A stretch of 64,000 nt of DNA. It comes from Tetranychus cinnabarinus (lineage: Eukaryota > Arthropoda > Arachnida > Trombidiformes > Tetranychidae). Position numbers and translations under genes: made by a program. The DNA is taken from contig WHVY01000008.1 in the NCBI GenBank assembly GCA_022266195.1, positions 3,285,501 through 3,349,500 of the forward strand. Direction: 5' to 3'. The stretch's first letter is position 1. The number at the start of each line of letters is the position of its first letter. A model generated the notes under the pieces. That model made no database searches. It had not been told where the DNA came from and saw nothing but the letters and a program-made list of their open reading frames with translations. Shown here piece after piece: positions 1-12,787 of this stretch.

Positions 1-3000
1 AAAAGTGAGAACAGAAATTAAACTTGCATGACTGATAATTATGAATTTTGGGAAATTCTGAGTGAATGCGAATCTTTTTTTCTCCCAACTTCATTTTCTT
101 GCTTCTTCTGTCAGGTAATGAGCCTTGCAGTTGCTTGCTGTTTCACGAGTGAACTTGTTGGATGGAAATGAGTGAAAGGTGAATTGGGTTTGCTTTTTGG
201 GACTGGAAATGGGTAAAGAGAGTGAAAATAGATGAGTTTGGTTTGAGGTTGATGAAGGTAGATGAAGATACAAAAGGATATTTGTCAAAATTTGACAGGT
301 TAAAAGCTAGGGATGGTAAAAGGTTGAGTGGGAGTTGAGGTGGTAAAAGGATGATTGGAATGGCGAATCAACTTTGATGAATATCATTCGTTTTTTTTGT
401 TGTTTTCTGCCTTTTCTTCTCTTCCTTTTCATGTTCTGTCCCTTTTCTCTGACCTTGCTGAGTAAAGCAGAAATTGGATGCTCTGAAGATGATGAGCTAT
501 GGTAAACATGGCAAACATGGTTAAATATTGAATTATAAAGAAGAAAAGTTTTCAAAATTCGATTCTCAGAGTTGCTATGAATAATGATTATTTCACAATC
601 ACTATTTATGAAGTTTAAATTATGGATCATGAAATGAATATCATGAACAGATTCATGTTTTTATATTCAATTGGTTTACTGTTTACTTGGTTAATGAGAT
701 TTCATTTTTACATGCTTTATGTTTGTGCTTTTTTAGTGTTCAGTTTCTTTGGTCATAATCGTTATTCAGGATGAAAAATGGTTTTGAAATGTTGGAATGA
801 AATAAATGCTGGAACAATGGAATTCGCAATTAATTTGGATTAATCATGATGAGATTAAAATAATTAGTAATTCAAACTTTTCAGTTTTAAGTTTTTTTGC
901 ACTCATTCCTCATTACAAAGCATTCACTCTTATTGAGGTTAATTTTGGTCATCTTCATCATTCTCATTGGTTCAAATTTTTTCCCTAGTTTTAAAAGTTG
1001 ATGAATTTCTGTTGAGATTACAAAGAATTAATTAATTAAGTTGTTTTTAATTTGTCTTTTCACATCATTTGAGCATTTATTTCCAGACAAACAAAGATTT
1101 CAATTAAAAAAATCATTTGCTTTAAACATTCATAACCTGAATGAAAACCTTTCACCTTTCAGTCACTGAGATTGCAAGCTACTGCTCAGTCACAGCAACT
1201 TGTCTCAATAATACGAAATAACCTGATGAATAGCAAGCTTTGGACAAGCCTTTGCCTAACCTAACCTTACCTAACCTAACTTTGAACCTTTAATCATTTT
1301 TAACAGCCTAAGTCAATCATGACTAAGGTTCAAATTCATAAACGAGTCAAATCTTCAAAGCACTACCTTTGATATGAAGCAGGGTTTGTTAAACTTTGAC
1401 TCAGACCTGTTGTTAAATTTGACTTGTGATACATTGAACGTCACAAGTTTTTGTTACTTAAACATTGATTTTCGTGGCTTCGAAGGCTTAACTGTGTTTG
1501 GAATAAATTGCTCAGGTAACAAAATGTAATGGGCAAACAAATTTCAATTGTAAACAAGTCAACAATTGCATATTTAGTGAGTTAATTAACCAGATATTGA
1601 ATTGTAAATTAAGTTTACGATCAAATCAACTTCGAACATTGAGTAAGCCAATTACATGAATAAACATTAGCTATCATAAAATATGGCTCATCTTAGCCCA
1701 GGATAAGTTTATAAATCGTTTTTGCCGATAAAATTATTCAACTTGAGTTAACCTACAAGCTGATCTTGTTTCAAAGCCATTTCTCATCAAGTAAAACAAG
1801 ACATTAATCTTGGTCTAATCCATTACCAATTGATGTCTAGTTGGTTTTAACAAGCGATCGCTAAATTTACTTTGACATTTGACTATTCATCACAGAAGCA
1901 TAACCAATGCAAACAATTCGTCACAATTAACCACTGACAACGGACAACCAGCCTTTCCTGGACTAAATCCCAGTCAAATTGAGCATCTCGCATCATTCAC
2001 CATCAATTAGATAGTGAATCTCAAGATGAATGGTGATAATCAAATGTTACTAATTGTCTATCAAATTTGAATTGAGTTGCAATAAAGTCTTCTTTTTCTC
2101 GATGCATTTAAATTAGAAACTTTGAGTAACCCAGAGAAGCAAATAAGAAAATTCAACATTTACTTTTTCGAGTTTCTCCAAGTTCTTTCTCTGTACAAAC
2201 AATTTTCACTGTCATTTTCATTTAAATTTACCTTCATTCGTTGACTTGAATCTGCAGTTGCATTGTTTACCGTTTGAAAAATAACAGTAAACATTGCAAA
2301 ACAAATGAAGAAAACAGGGGAAAAAGAAAAGGAAAACAAGGTTTTCATGATAACTCAACAGAACAATAACAGCAAGAGAAACAAGAATTCAAAGTTAACT
2401 CGAGTTTAACCAAGAATAATACTCAATTTTTCATCAATTTTAAATTCATCAGAACTCATTCTCATTCTGTATTAATATAAAGATGATTATGATGAGGAAA
2501 AACAGAATTGGAATGAACAATGAAAAGTAATAACAGAAAAAAAGAGTTGACTGGAAACAGAAGAAAAGTTTAGACAAATAAACAAAGAAGGAAAACATTC
2601 AAATTCGAAGTGAAATGCTAAATGCTGGAGCAATGTAATGATAAAAGGAATATTCATATTCACATTAGAACTTTTTCCCAGTTCTGTTTCATATTTAAAG
2701 TTTAGATTCATGAAGGGAAATGATGAGTATAATGATGAACAGATGAAGAGTGAAGCAAAAAAATGACTGAAAACCAAATGATTACATTCCTTTGAGAATC
2801 GGTAGGCAACTTTAACCTTCACCGAAAATCATTAAAGGGATAAATTTATCATCAAGAAGTTGAATAAGAAAGTTTCATATTAAACATTAAACAAGTTTCA
2901 GTTAAACTCGTTCATTAAGCCTCTTCTCATGCAGCCTTTCCTCAACCATCTTTGTCCTCTAATTGACCAAAGATACTCTGGGAGTTCGATCCCAGTTGAC

Positions 3001-4165
3001 TTGGATTTTACCATCATATCTGAGATGATGATGATTACCATGCAGAATTGATGAAAATAGACTTTTCTCTGTCGTTCATTAAACCTTATTCTGGTCAATT
3101 TGACTTTTCCCGTTTTTTTATGTTCACGTAAATAACTTTAAATAATGTTTGAAAAGGTTCGAGAAAAAAGTCAATAATAATCTTTATGAACGAGGAAAAT
3201 GTTGCTCAGTTGATTCACTTAGATGATAATGATAATGATAACAGTGAATGTATGCAAAAAGATGAAACCAGTGAACCATTTACCTCAATTGACAAGTAAA
3301 AGGAAAAAATCATCGATCATCGAGAAAAAAATGACTTCTCATTTCTTGTGAGGAAAAAAAGTTCAACTTTATTTGTTGGGAATATCGAGGGAAGAGAAAA
3401 GGAGAAACATGATAAATTTGCAACAAAATTCAGTTTTTCTGGATTCACTTCATTCGTAAAGAAGTCTGAATATTGGAATTGACTTTCGCCGATCAAATGG
3501 ACGAATAAAACTGTTAATTCCAATCTTGATTTCAATTTTTAAATGACAACATTTAGGAAAATCTTTACTCAAAAACTTTTTTCTTTTGTTCAACATTATC
3601 GATTATCGGTTTGCTCGTGAAAAATGAACGAAATTAAGTTTGGAATCGAATTCGCTAAATGAGTTTTTTTAATTTTTCTAATATTTCATTCAATTTGATG
3701 CTAGTTCTTGGGTTTTCCGCATGAAACTGAATCGATTTCAAGTAAGAGTTATCAATATATCTAATGATTATGAAAAGAATGAAATGAAGAAAAGGTCAAA
3801 ATTAAAAGTTAAAAGTTTAATATCAAAAGTTTTCCAATCGAGAAGAATCGATTTTTCATTTTTCGTTTTCAACTTACATGATTGTCGAAATTAAATTTGA
3901 AAGTTTGTTCAGGAAAGAATAGAATGGTTTCTCTGAATCTTTTAATCAAAAGCAACTTGAATATTCTTTGATATCCAAGGTAAGCAAAAGTGTTTTCAGT
4001 GAAAGAAACTTTTCTTTTCAAGTTTTTTTACTCTTTCTGAATTTATTTCATCTTTTTTCCACTTGAAACTGTCATTCGAACATGAAAAGCATAATTAATA
4101 CTTTTATGATGAAATTGTAACTTTAAAAATGGATTGATTCAAAATGAAATTGTTCAACTTCTTAC
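1..4165. other. noncoding stretch left of the muscarinic receptor exons
   Basis: No convincing coding exon is visible on either strand. The next exon of the muscarinic receptor (second intracellular loop and TM4) should lie to the left on the minus strand, but I could not find its conserved residues here, so this stretch is probably all intron 3 of that gene, or part of it. The only distinct sequence is a short TTAGG-type tract at 1255-1280. Reading frames of 60-110 codons in the stretch are low-complexity and lack conserved motifs. Confidence 0.5.
1255..1280 (-). repeat. short interstitial TTAGG-type telomere-like repeat
   Basis: The plus strand shows five units of a 5-bp period, CCTAA CCTAA CCTTA CCTAA CCTAA, followed by C; the minus strand therefore reads (TTAGG)2-TAAGG-(TTAGG)2. 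TTAGG is the common arthropod telomere unit. At 26 bp it is too short to be a telomere end and is best described as an interstitial tract, which can arise at break repair or by chance. Confidence 0.6.
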
Positions 4166-7100
4166 CTGAAATATCTGTCAAAAGATATGATGAGCAAGTT
4201 TAAAACTGAGGCATTTGAAATTAAATAATCAATAGCAAGCCAAGTATCACATATAAATGGTCCGAGTGGCCATCTGTTCAATAGAGTGTAAAGTGAAAAA
4301 AGTGGCATTGATATCAAACCTGAAATGAAAGGAAAGCAAAAAAAGTTTGTCAACAGCGAAAAAATTTGTTGAAACAGATGAAGGAAAAGGTGAAAAAGAA
4401 AAAGAACAAAATTGATAAATGATTCTAATTAAATTTTACCCTTTTCACCATCTTAAATCTTAATTATAACAACTTCAACACTTGAACATCGTTTTTCCAT
4501 TTCGACGTCACGATCTCATGTAAGTTATTTTCAGCAAAATGTATCGTCACAAAGATGTCAAACTAAACCACTAATTTTTGGGAATTTTTTTCAAGGGAAA
4601 CCAATGATAACATGTATCTTTCCCAAAACCCAACTTGGCTAAAAAACTTGAAATTCATATTCTTAAGACGATGTGAATAGAAAACGACCATAAAATACAT
4701 CTCTTCGGCCTCTTGACTATCATTAGAATGTCATTTACCAAAATTTTTGCTTTCTGTACTGGTTTAAGTTTGTCACAAGTTCATAGTTTAATCTACGGCG
4801 AAGTGTGAAATCGATACTGAAATGCTATTTTTTTACGTTATCATTTCCATTTATTGATTGTATAACTTTACCTTTCAACTGAATCTGAAAAATTGTTAAC
4901 TTAATATCAAGTTAATAGGAAGGATAACCCATAGGTCGGCCCAATAACCCTGATGAGAGAAATTACGAGTTTAAAGTCAATTCTAATTGTTATAGAAACG
5001 TATTTTACGCATCTTTCATGTCAATTGAGCAAGATTTGAATTCCAATAGCGCCTCAATTTTACATGTCATTCACTTCTCTAGACAATGATTACTTCTGCA
5101 ACTTTACATTTCCCTCTTTGACCATTAAAGGTCATTTGATTACGTTTGTATAACTGAACAACTTCAACAAGCAATGATAGCAAAATTTGTTAAGATGAGA
5201 GGTAAATTTCAATAAAAATTGCTAATAATGGCGTCATTTTTTCTTAAGTACTTGAGAGTTTTTGCGTTCATCCAAGTATATGGCAAACTTGCAGAGCGCA
5301 AAGACGCGACTTGTTTCAGCGTTTATATCACGCTATTTGATGGTCATTTTCAAAGAGCTCAATAAAATCATAATTTGATGTGTTGTAGCCAAACATTTTT
5401 GAAAATTTTTGTAAAATTCAATTTCTGTAGTTCCAATTACTATATTGTTTGATAGTTATTGTCCTCGACCAGTAACGTTTATCACAAACTTTTCTGGCAT
5501 TTGCACTAATTAATTACTGATTTTTGTTGTTGCAAGATTGTTGTTTGCTTAAATAGTTGGTCAAGCAACTTTTTCATATTTTTCGGGAACCTTCAGAAGT
5601 GTGAAATCGATACTGAGATTTTATTGAACCTTCTTGAAACTGATGAAACGAAACTAGTTGAACGAAACTTTTGCTGGGAGTTGATATAGCTTTTTCGATG
5701 CCTTCTTTTGAAGTGCCGGGCTTTTTTTCATTTTACGCCTTCATGCAAGCATAACTCACGAACGGCTAGCGTGACAGACCTCAGACTTGAGCCACTAGGT
5801 TATGCAGATTGAACAATCATAAGTCCCAACCTGCAAGGTTATTCAAGGTCAATTCTTTATTTGACCTCTAATTGACATTGTAAGGTCATTTTATTGATTC
5901 GATTAATGTTAGTCACATGTGCATAACTCTTAGCATCGGAAATATACATGAATTTTTCATAAAATCAATTGATTAAGTGAACGGTATGGAATCACTAATA
6001 TCTTTTGGGTGAGTATGACACATGTGACTAACATTAATCGATTCGAAAATTTTTGCGGTTGCGGAAAATGATCTTCCAATGTCAATTAGTGGTCGAATAA
6101 ATAATTGACCTTGAATAACCTTGCAGGTTCGGACTTATGATTGTTCAATCTGCATAACCTAGTGGCTCAAGTCTGAGGTCTGTCACACTAGCCGTTCGTG
6201 AGTTATGCTTGCATGAAAGCGTAAAATGAAAAAACGCGGTATTTTTGTTTTTTTTTTGAATTGGCAAGGATCAGCTTTCGTGAGACAAACTTCCTTAGTT
6301 TGAACGAAAGAATGATTAGCTGAAGAAAACTTTTTACTAATTCTCATGACACAATTGAATATCAATGCATGCTTGACTTAAATAATTATTGTCAACATTA
6401 GTCATAAAAAGCATTTGTCTTCCAATAGTTGGAGTTCATTTTTCTATCCATTCATAATTCTGCTCATTTGTTGAAACTCATTACTACTTGTGGTCAAAGC
6501 GATTAGTTGAGACTCTTTAAACGCTTGGATAACTCACAACTCAACTCAAGTTGAAAAGGTTTTCTTACCAATGAAGGTAACATCACTCATCGTGATTACA
6601 TTATTGTTATCATTTCACTGACTCGAACCTTAAAAAATACAATTCTGCCTTCCAAAAGTCTTATCTAGAATTATAACTTTATTCATGTCATCATCCTCAT
6701 GCTCATTCACTTTTCAATCTTTACGTTAAGCCTTCTGGGAGGTGAAAAACTCCCACAAGTTTATCATCTATTTTTTTGTATCGTTTCATTTCATCCTTTT
6801 TCCCTTTTTAACTTTCCATTACAAATTGTCATCTATTAGCTTTCAGATGAACAATTGATTATAAAATGATTAATTGATTGGATTTGTTTCAAACTTTTGC
6901 AAAGCTTTGTTTTTCATTCGCAGTTTAATCATTTTTGTGCTTCACTTTTTCATTCAACTGATTAACTTTTCAATTTACATTCTCAATGAATATCGACTTT
7001 AATAAGCTCAAGATGTGCATCAAAATGTTGCTGCTTAAGTCAAATTCAATTTTGTTTTTTCCGGTTCATTCTTTTTCTTTGTTCAATGGTATTAAGATGA

Positions 7101-8506
7101 GAATAATGAATAATTGAAACTTACCAATTAAGAAATCAGCAATTGATAATGATAAAAGGAAATAATTTGAGATTGTTTGCAGTTGCTTGTCCATTTTGAA
7201 TGAAATCATCACCATAACATTACCAACGATAGTGATTATACTGTGAAAAGGAAAACTAAAGTTGATTGAAAAATATTCATTGATAAGCTTTACAAAAGAT
7301 GACAAATCCTGAGATCGTATTCATCAAGCTATTGACTTCAGTTTTGTTTTATTTATTTTAGTCAATAACTCGATAAAAACTCAATGGAATTCAATGAAAG
7401 AGTTCAATTTGCCAAATCACCATTTTAGAGTAAATTGAAAAGATAATCTTCGATTGGGAATTCGCCATAAATTCCAATTAGTCGGTTAATTAAACAGTTT
7501 GCTTATGTTATAATTGTATTTATTGATCAAATGCTGTTCTCCAAATCAATATTTAAAGTCTCATCACTTACATTCAGACAATATATTAATAATAATAAGA
7601 TTGATCCCTGGAATACCAATTGATCTGAAGATGTGCAAGTTGCAATTGGAATAGATATTCTAATAGCTCAGGTTCATCATCCAGAAACGAGAATAAAATT
7701 ACAAACTACAAGCATTGAAAAAATTTTCGTTCGCATTGAATTCTCATGAAAATTCACAAATTCTTAATGCTAACACCAACAAGAGTTTGTGGCTAATAAT
7801 TGAAAAACCAAGCTTAAAGACAGCAAAGCTCAAAAGCCAGAAAAGTTAACTCATAAGAGTTGAAATCCAAGAGACTAATTGTAGATGAATGAGTAAATGC
7901 TAATTTTTCACTTCAACTGATTGAAAGATCATCTAAACCTCTTGGTTTTATTGAAGCCAATCTCTTCCTCTTAAACTTAATAAAATCTTTTATTGCTTTG
8001 CTTTCTTTACTTTCAATGCGTTTTGAATTTCTCCCAATGTCAATGTCTTTTTGTGCTGATCGTTCAACTGTCTCGACCAAGAAAAAAGGCCTATTCAGTG
8101 ATGTTCATTATTGGAATTTTCGGTTCGAATTCGATGACGATTTCAGGTTTAGTTCAATTTAGTTTTGATTCTTTCTTTAGTCGTTTAGTTGCTCTTTGAC
8201 TCTAACAATTGAAAACTTATTTTTCATAGTGATTTGACTCAACCTTCACAAACAAGTGTTTAAATGAGTGCAGAAAGTGAATGATGTGAAAAGCTATTGA
8301 AATTGGTGAACAAACTTGAAATTAGTTTACCTGAAGCAACCAGTAATAAAGGCAATTATGATGGTTTCTGCGATGGAAAAAGTTTCAGGTTCTTTAATAA
8401 TGTTATCAGTGGGTGGTGTCCATGTTTCATTGTTGAACAAAGTAACTTGTTGCGGGTCTTCATTCAAGTTGATGGTGATCGTTGAAGAATCGCCAAACAG
8501 TTCCAT
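4166..8506 (-). CDS. mAChR-A: A-type muscarinic acetylcholine receptor, 5' three coding exons (partial gene)
   Basis: G-protein-coupled receptor for acetylcholine in the plasma membrane. Exons on the minus strand are 8506-8331, 7240-7125 and 4319-4166, with phases 2, 1 and 2, donors GTAAAC, GTAAGT and GTAAGA, and CAG acceptors. They code for residues 1-148 of the joined reading. Residues 1-43 form a hydrophilic extracellular N-terminus with an NET glycosylation site at N26. TM1 (about 44-70) contains GNVMVM, TM2 has the SIAD aspartate (D94), and the loop carries WPLGP and C121. TM3 has the ligand-binding aspartate D128 in AIDYLISN and ends with the DRY motif at 145-147. Sequence around KQLQTISNYF and NASVLNLLIISFDRYF matches arthropod A-type receptors. 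The start is the ATG at 8506; the frame stays open upstream to 8569 but only from a TTG. TM4-TM7 and the long third loop are missing from the window. Confidence 0.93.
4801..5620 (+). repeat. short dispersed direct repeat inside the receptor intron
   Basis: The string aagtgtgaaatcgatactga occurs at about 4801 and again at about 5598, followed by aat and gat. The two copies are about 800 bp apart and the second lies just left of the foldback element. They may be remnants of the same repeat family or terminal parts of an older insertion; only these two short copies are clear. Confidence 0.5.
5716..6239. mobile_element. foldback/MITE-like element with arms of about 210-220 bp
   Basis: The left arm (5716-5922) and the right arm (6018-6239) are near-perfect inverted copies, separated by a spacer of about 95 bp. 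Matching landmarks are CATGCAAGCATAACTCACGA, GCCACTAGGTTATGCAGATT and GTTAGTCACATGTG, each found in inverse orientation in the other arm. There is no reading frame for a transposase, so it would be a non-autonomous element. I could not identify a certain target-site duplication. High arm identity implies a fairly recent insertion or ongoing arm correction. Confidence 0.85.
7241..8330 (-). other. intron 1 of the muscarinic receptor gene (1.1 kb)
   Basis: Lies between the donor at 8330 (GTAAAC) and the CAG acceptor before 7240, interrupting the middle of TM1. Nothing else is recognised in it. Confidence 0.85.
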
Positions 8507-9673
8507 GTTAAGTGGTAATAAAAGAGAAGCAATAATTGATAGTGACTCTTGTTTAACTGGAAAGGCCAATAAAAGGGTGACAATAACAATGTCCAGGTAT
8601 GCATATAATGACGTTAATGTTTACAGTTGACTCTCCAGGTTGAGTGTAAATGAGGCGAATAGAAAGAAAAAACAAACTGTAAAAAAGAGGGAAAAAATAG
8701 CAAACAAAGAATAATGAAATTGTAAAAATTGGACAAAAAAACGCTAAAAAATGAAATTCAATTTTCACTCGACAAACAAATAAAAAACGAAGGTAAAAGC
8801 GATTTCAATTTTTTAGACAAAAACATTTTCTTGTCAACCTTTTTTTCTGGTTTTTCTTGCCACTTTCAGCTGATGATAATACAACTTGTTAACAATTTCC
8901 GTTCATCATTAATATAATCATGATAATGATTCTGTCAGAAACATGGAGAGAAGAAATTTACATGATAATCAACTTTGAATTGTGATATTTTTCGGCCAAT
9001 TTTGTTCTTCTTCTCCTTTTCCCATTTTCCTTGTGCTTTTTAACCTAAATGGCATCTTAATTACTCTAAACATTACTTCAATTGTGATTATATTTATGGT
9101 GATAATTATGCTGATTATCGTTATAATTATCATTATGAAAACGGAATTATAATGAAGCTTGAAATGTAAAGATGTTTCCAGTGAAAAGAGTAAATAATTT
9201 GCTTGCTAATTGATCTAATTAAGAGTATCTGTTGATAATGATGAGCCATTTATTTCAATTAAAATTTGCTCGCTTCTTTTGTCTCATTATTCAATTCAAT
9301 TTTTGTGTTTGTTCAATTGTTCAATCAACATTTTCCCTTCAATATTTACATTTGCTATTGACTTTACAATGTAAAGTGAAAAGTCCTTTTCAATAAGATG
9401 AAACAATTTTTTTAACCAATTGATCAATTTTCAACTCAAAGGCGGAATCATTATTGCAATCATTATTGGAATCATTTCAGGAGAAAATTGTGATTCTTCT
9501 TTTTTTTCTCATTTACAGATTTCGTCTATTCAACAGTGACTTGGTGATCAGGCGACATGCAATTTTCATCTTTGGTTACTTTGATGAAGTAGCCAATCTA
9601 CATTGAATGACCATTGAACAAGCCTTTCAATGGTTACACCCTTTGCTCTTCTCATGATATTTCAATCTGAACC

Positions 9674-9694
9674 AGAAGAAGAAGAAGAAGAAGA
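9674..9694 (+). repeat. AGA trinucleotide microsatellite, seven units
   Basis: Seven uninterrupted AGA units read directly from the sequence, in noncoding DNA. Confidence 0.9.
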
Positions 9695-12406
9695 CTAAAT
9701 CTGATAAAGATTTTTTTCTTTTCATTATAATTTGATCAGTAAACTGGAGGAAGATGATGTTGAAGGGCAACAAAAAACACACACACATTGAGTTATAATT
9801 GTACACCAAAAAGGATATCAGTTGTCAGTTATTGATTTGTGATGTACTTTTTGTGCTTTTTTTCATCACATTTTGTATTTTCATCTTATAATATTATTAA
9901 CATTTCTGTTGCTCTGAACATGGAATGGCAATGCATGGCGAAAGTGTGAAAATGTAATCATTCTATTTGCATTGTAATTCTATTGAATCTATTATGTATT
10001 ATTGTTAGACGTTGCGATTTGAAATATTAAATAACAGAATAAAGGGAAAAGAAGGAAAAACAAAAAAAAGAGAAATGGAAACAAGAAGATGCTGAAAAGT
10101 CTTCTCATGCATCTATCATCTATCATCATCATTATCATTGTGATTCCTTTTTCTTCTTCTCGGAATATTCAGATTGAAAATGATAGAAACTCTATCTTTC
10201 CTTTGAGAAGGTAAAGATTTTTTTGTTTCAATTTTTTTCTCCATAAAAAACAATTTCCAAGCAAAGAGTAGCTTCAGAGCGACTTAACACATTTTAGGTC
10301 AACTTCAATATTTTGGGAAATAGAGATTCAATAATTTCTTTTCAATCAAATCTTGAACTTTTTCCACAAGAATGGTTAAGATTATGAACAATTTTCAACC
10401 TTTTTGATTAAAACCTTTCAACCCTAAACAGTAACCTTTAGCTTGAAAGCAATGACTTGCTGATGAATTCATCTCATAATGAAATCTCAAGTTGAAGTAA
10501 ATCATCAATGGAAGTTTCATTTCAAAACATTGAATTAATTTTCATGTAATTTCCTTTTCTGATCGAAACTTCATTTCTGTGTTCGATTATTCGTGTCATT
10601 TGCTGGTTAAAAGATTATTGATGTTGCTTCGATTTTTTTTGTTTAGCGAAAATCGAATGGAAATTTTTTGGATCAATTTTGATACAATTAAATGGATAAA
10701 TTGGTTGATTTGACGAGAAATCGTTTATCTTTTTGTCTTTCTTCTGTTTTCTGGGATTGACCAACATTTTCCTTACTAATCTTTTCTGTGTAAAGTTGCT
10801 TTTATTGGAGTGTTACATTTCATCTTGTAATTGTTGCCAAACTTAATTTAATTTCTGTTGGTCAAATATTAACCAGAAAAGAGCGTTAAATAAAGAAAAC
10901 AATTTACTTGTAATCTTGCACTTTGTGAGTCTGAAAATGATGAACAAGCTGAATAAAGCTCAACTTGATGACTGAAGTTGCACTTGCAGTTCACAGTTGA
11001 GAATAGCTTTATCAAAGTTATCATTATTGAAGTGATGTTTAGAAGTAAAATAAGTGGAAACTCAATTTTGTTGAATTTTTACGAGCAAATTCATTGTTCG
11101 ATATAAACATTGAAATAGCTTTAGTACTTTAATAAATCGATTTACTTCTCTTCACACAAAGCGATTGATCCAAAGTAAACCTAATCAATGTTTGGTGTTT
11201 TCAATCTTCTAATTGTGCACACTAATAATTGATGAATGAAGGAACAAGAAAATTGAACCAAATTCAATATTCCAATGAAAGAATACAGAAAAAGACTGAA
11301 AGAGGAAAAGAATGTATTTTTTCAATGGAACACAAAATCCAAATGAAAAAAAGGTTGAGCACAAAAAGATTATCAATTTTTATCTGTTGAGCAAAAATTT
11401 GATTTTTAACTCCAACAGTGGAAAACTGTAATCTCTTGGAAAAGTTCAATTTTGGTTCAATCAAGCCTGTAATTAAACTTTTCATTCCAAACGATTTAGC
11501 CAATTGTTGGTTTACTTTGGTTGACACAGAAAAAAGGGAAAAACAGGAAAATGGAGAAAAGTAATTGTTGGATAAAAATATCAATGGCTTTATTACCTAC
11601 TGATGGTTATGGTTTAATCCTTTGATCAATGATATTAAATCCAAGTGTTTGTCCTCATCATTTTCACTCTCTCATGTTAATTACTTCAATCAACAATAAG
11701 TCAGTTTTATCATCAACAGGGTCACCTTTTTTCCTTCTCATCCTTGTTGTTCCTTATTAATATTGAACAAGTGTGAAGGGAAGAGACAAAGAAAAGTGGA
11801 GAAAAGATTAACACTCTGAATGATAAGAATAATGATGATGAGTGGTGATGAACGAAGAGGTTTAGGTTATCCTTGGAAGACTTTTTAATATATAAAAATG
11901 TATATTAAAGTTGAAATGTTGTTATCACTGGATTAAGATGAACATTAGTTGAACAATGAAAAGACTCCAACACACATTCACAAGTTGAGTTAACTTTCAC
12001 TGTTGATATCATTTGGTAAACTTAATCAAATGTTGATTATTGCCTGATTAATCTGTGGTTATCCTTTAGGCCTTCATTTTTAATGATTGATTGAGTTTCC
12101 CAAATAATTTAATATAAAATAATAACAGAAAGAAGAAAGAAAAGGAAGAAAATGTTGAAACATTATTATATTGAGACTGGGTTTGGATAGTTGAGTTACT
12201 ACTGAGTAAACCTTTATTTACACGCAAACTAATATTTGTAATGACAACAATTGAGGCTGAAGATGATGAGGATGGCAAGCTAAGATGATGAACAAGCTGA
12301 GAGAAGGAATAATGCAAGATTAAAGAATGATATTTACTGAAACCTTCAACTGGGAGTACAGATATTAGATGATAAACCTCTGAGAAAAGTGAACAAAAAA
12401 TGAATT

Positions 12407-12429
12407 TTCTTCTTCTTCTTCTTCTTCTT
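12407..12429 (+). repeat. TTC trinucleotide microsatellite
   Basis: About seven to eight uninterrupted TTC units in noncoding DNA. Confidence 0.88.
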
Positions 12430-12752
12430 GCTTTTGTTTGTCTAACACACTCATCATAATTTAGTCTTAATAAGCAAATTAAAGGAAAGGTTTAATCTAA
12501 ATTTGCTTTCATTTGATTGTTAACATTTAACACAATTGTTCAAGTTAACCTCACAATTTTTATTTGCTTCTAGAAATGAAATTTATCCGGTGAAATGTGA
12601 ACATTGCCTGGAGATATTTTTTCACTTTTCTCAAGACAAAAACACAAAAATGAAAAGAGTTTTTCGATTCTTTTTTTGTTAAGTTTAAATTGTTTTATTA
12701 TCATTTTGATGGAGACAATTTGTTGTTTGCTTGTCAATGATTCAAGATAAAT

Positions 12753-12787
12753 ATCATGTTCATCATGTTCATCATGTTTATCGTGTT
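12753..12787 (+). repeat. 9-bp tandem repeat, about four units
   Basis: Unit ATCATGTTC repeated, the last copies degenerate (ATCATGTTT, ATCGTGTTA). A short minisatellite in noncoding DNA. Confidence 0.8.

Larger units (their letters stand above)
4320..7124 (-). other. intron 2 of the muscarinic receptor gene (2.8 kb)
   Basis: Sequence between the donor after TM2 and the acceptor before the TM2-TM3 loop. It contains the foldback element at 5716-6239 and a 23-bp near-exact direct repeat at about 4801 and 5598. No coding exon is seen in it. Confidence 0.85.

Noticed and set aside
2941..2996. tRNA-like T-arm string gggagttcgatcccag
   Set aside because: It resembles a B box, but there is no A box, acceptor stem or anticodon arm at the right distance, and the stem-loop is 8 nt rather than 7.
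8507..8569. Upstream extension of the muscarinic receptor N-terminus
   Set aside because: The extension would start at TTG; the first ATG is at 8506 and gives a normal-length N-terminus.
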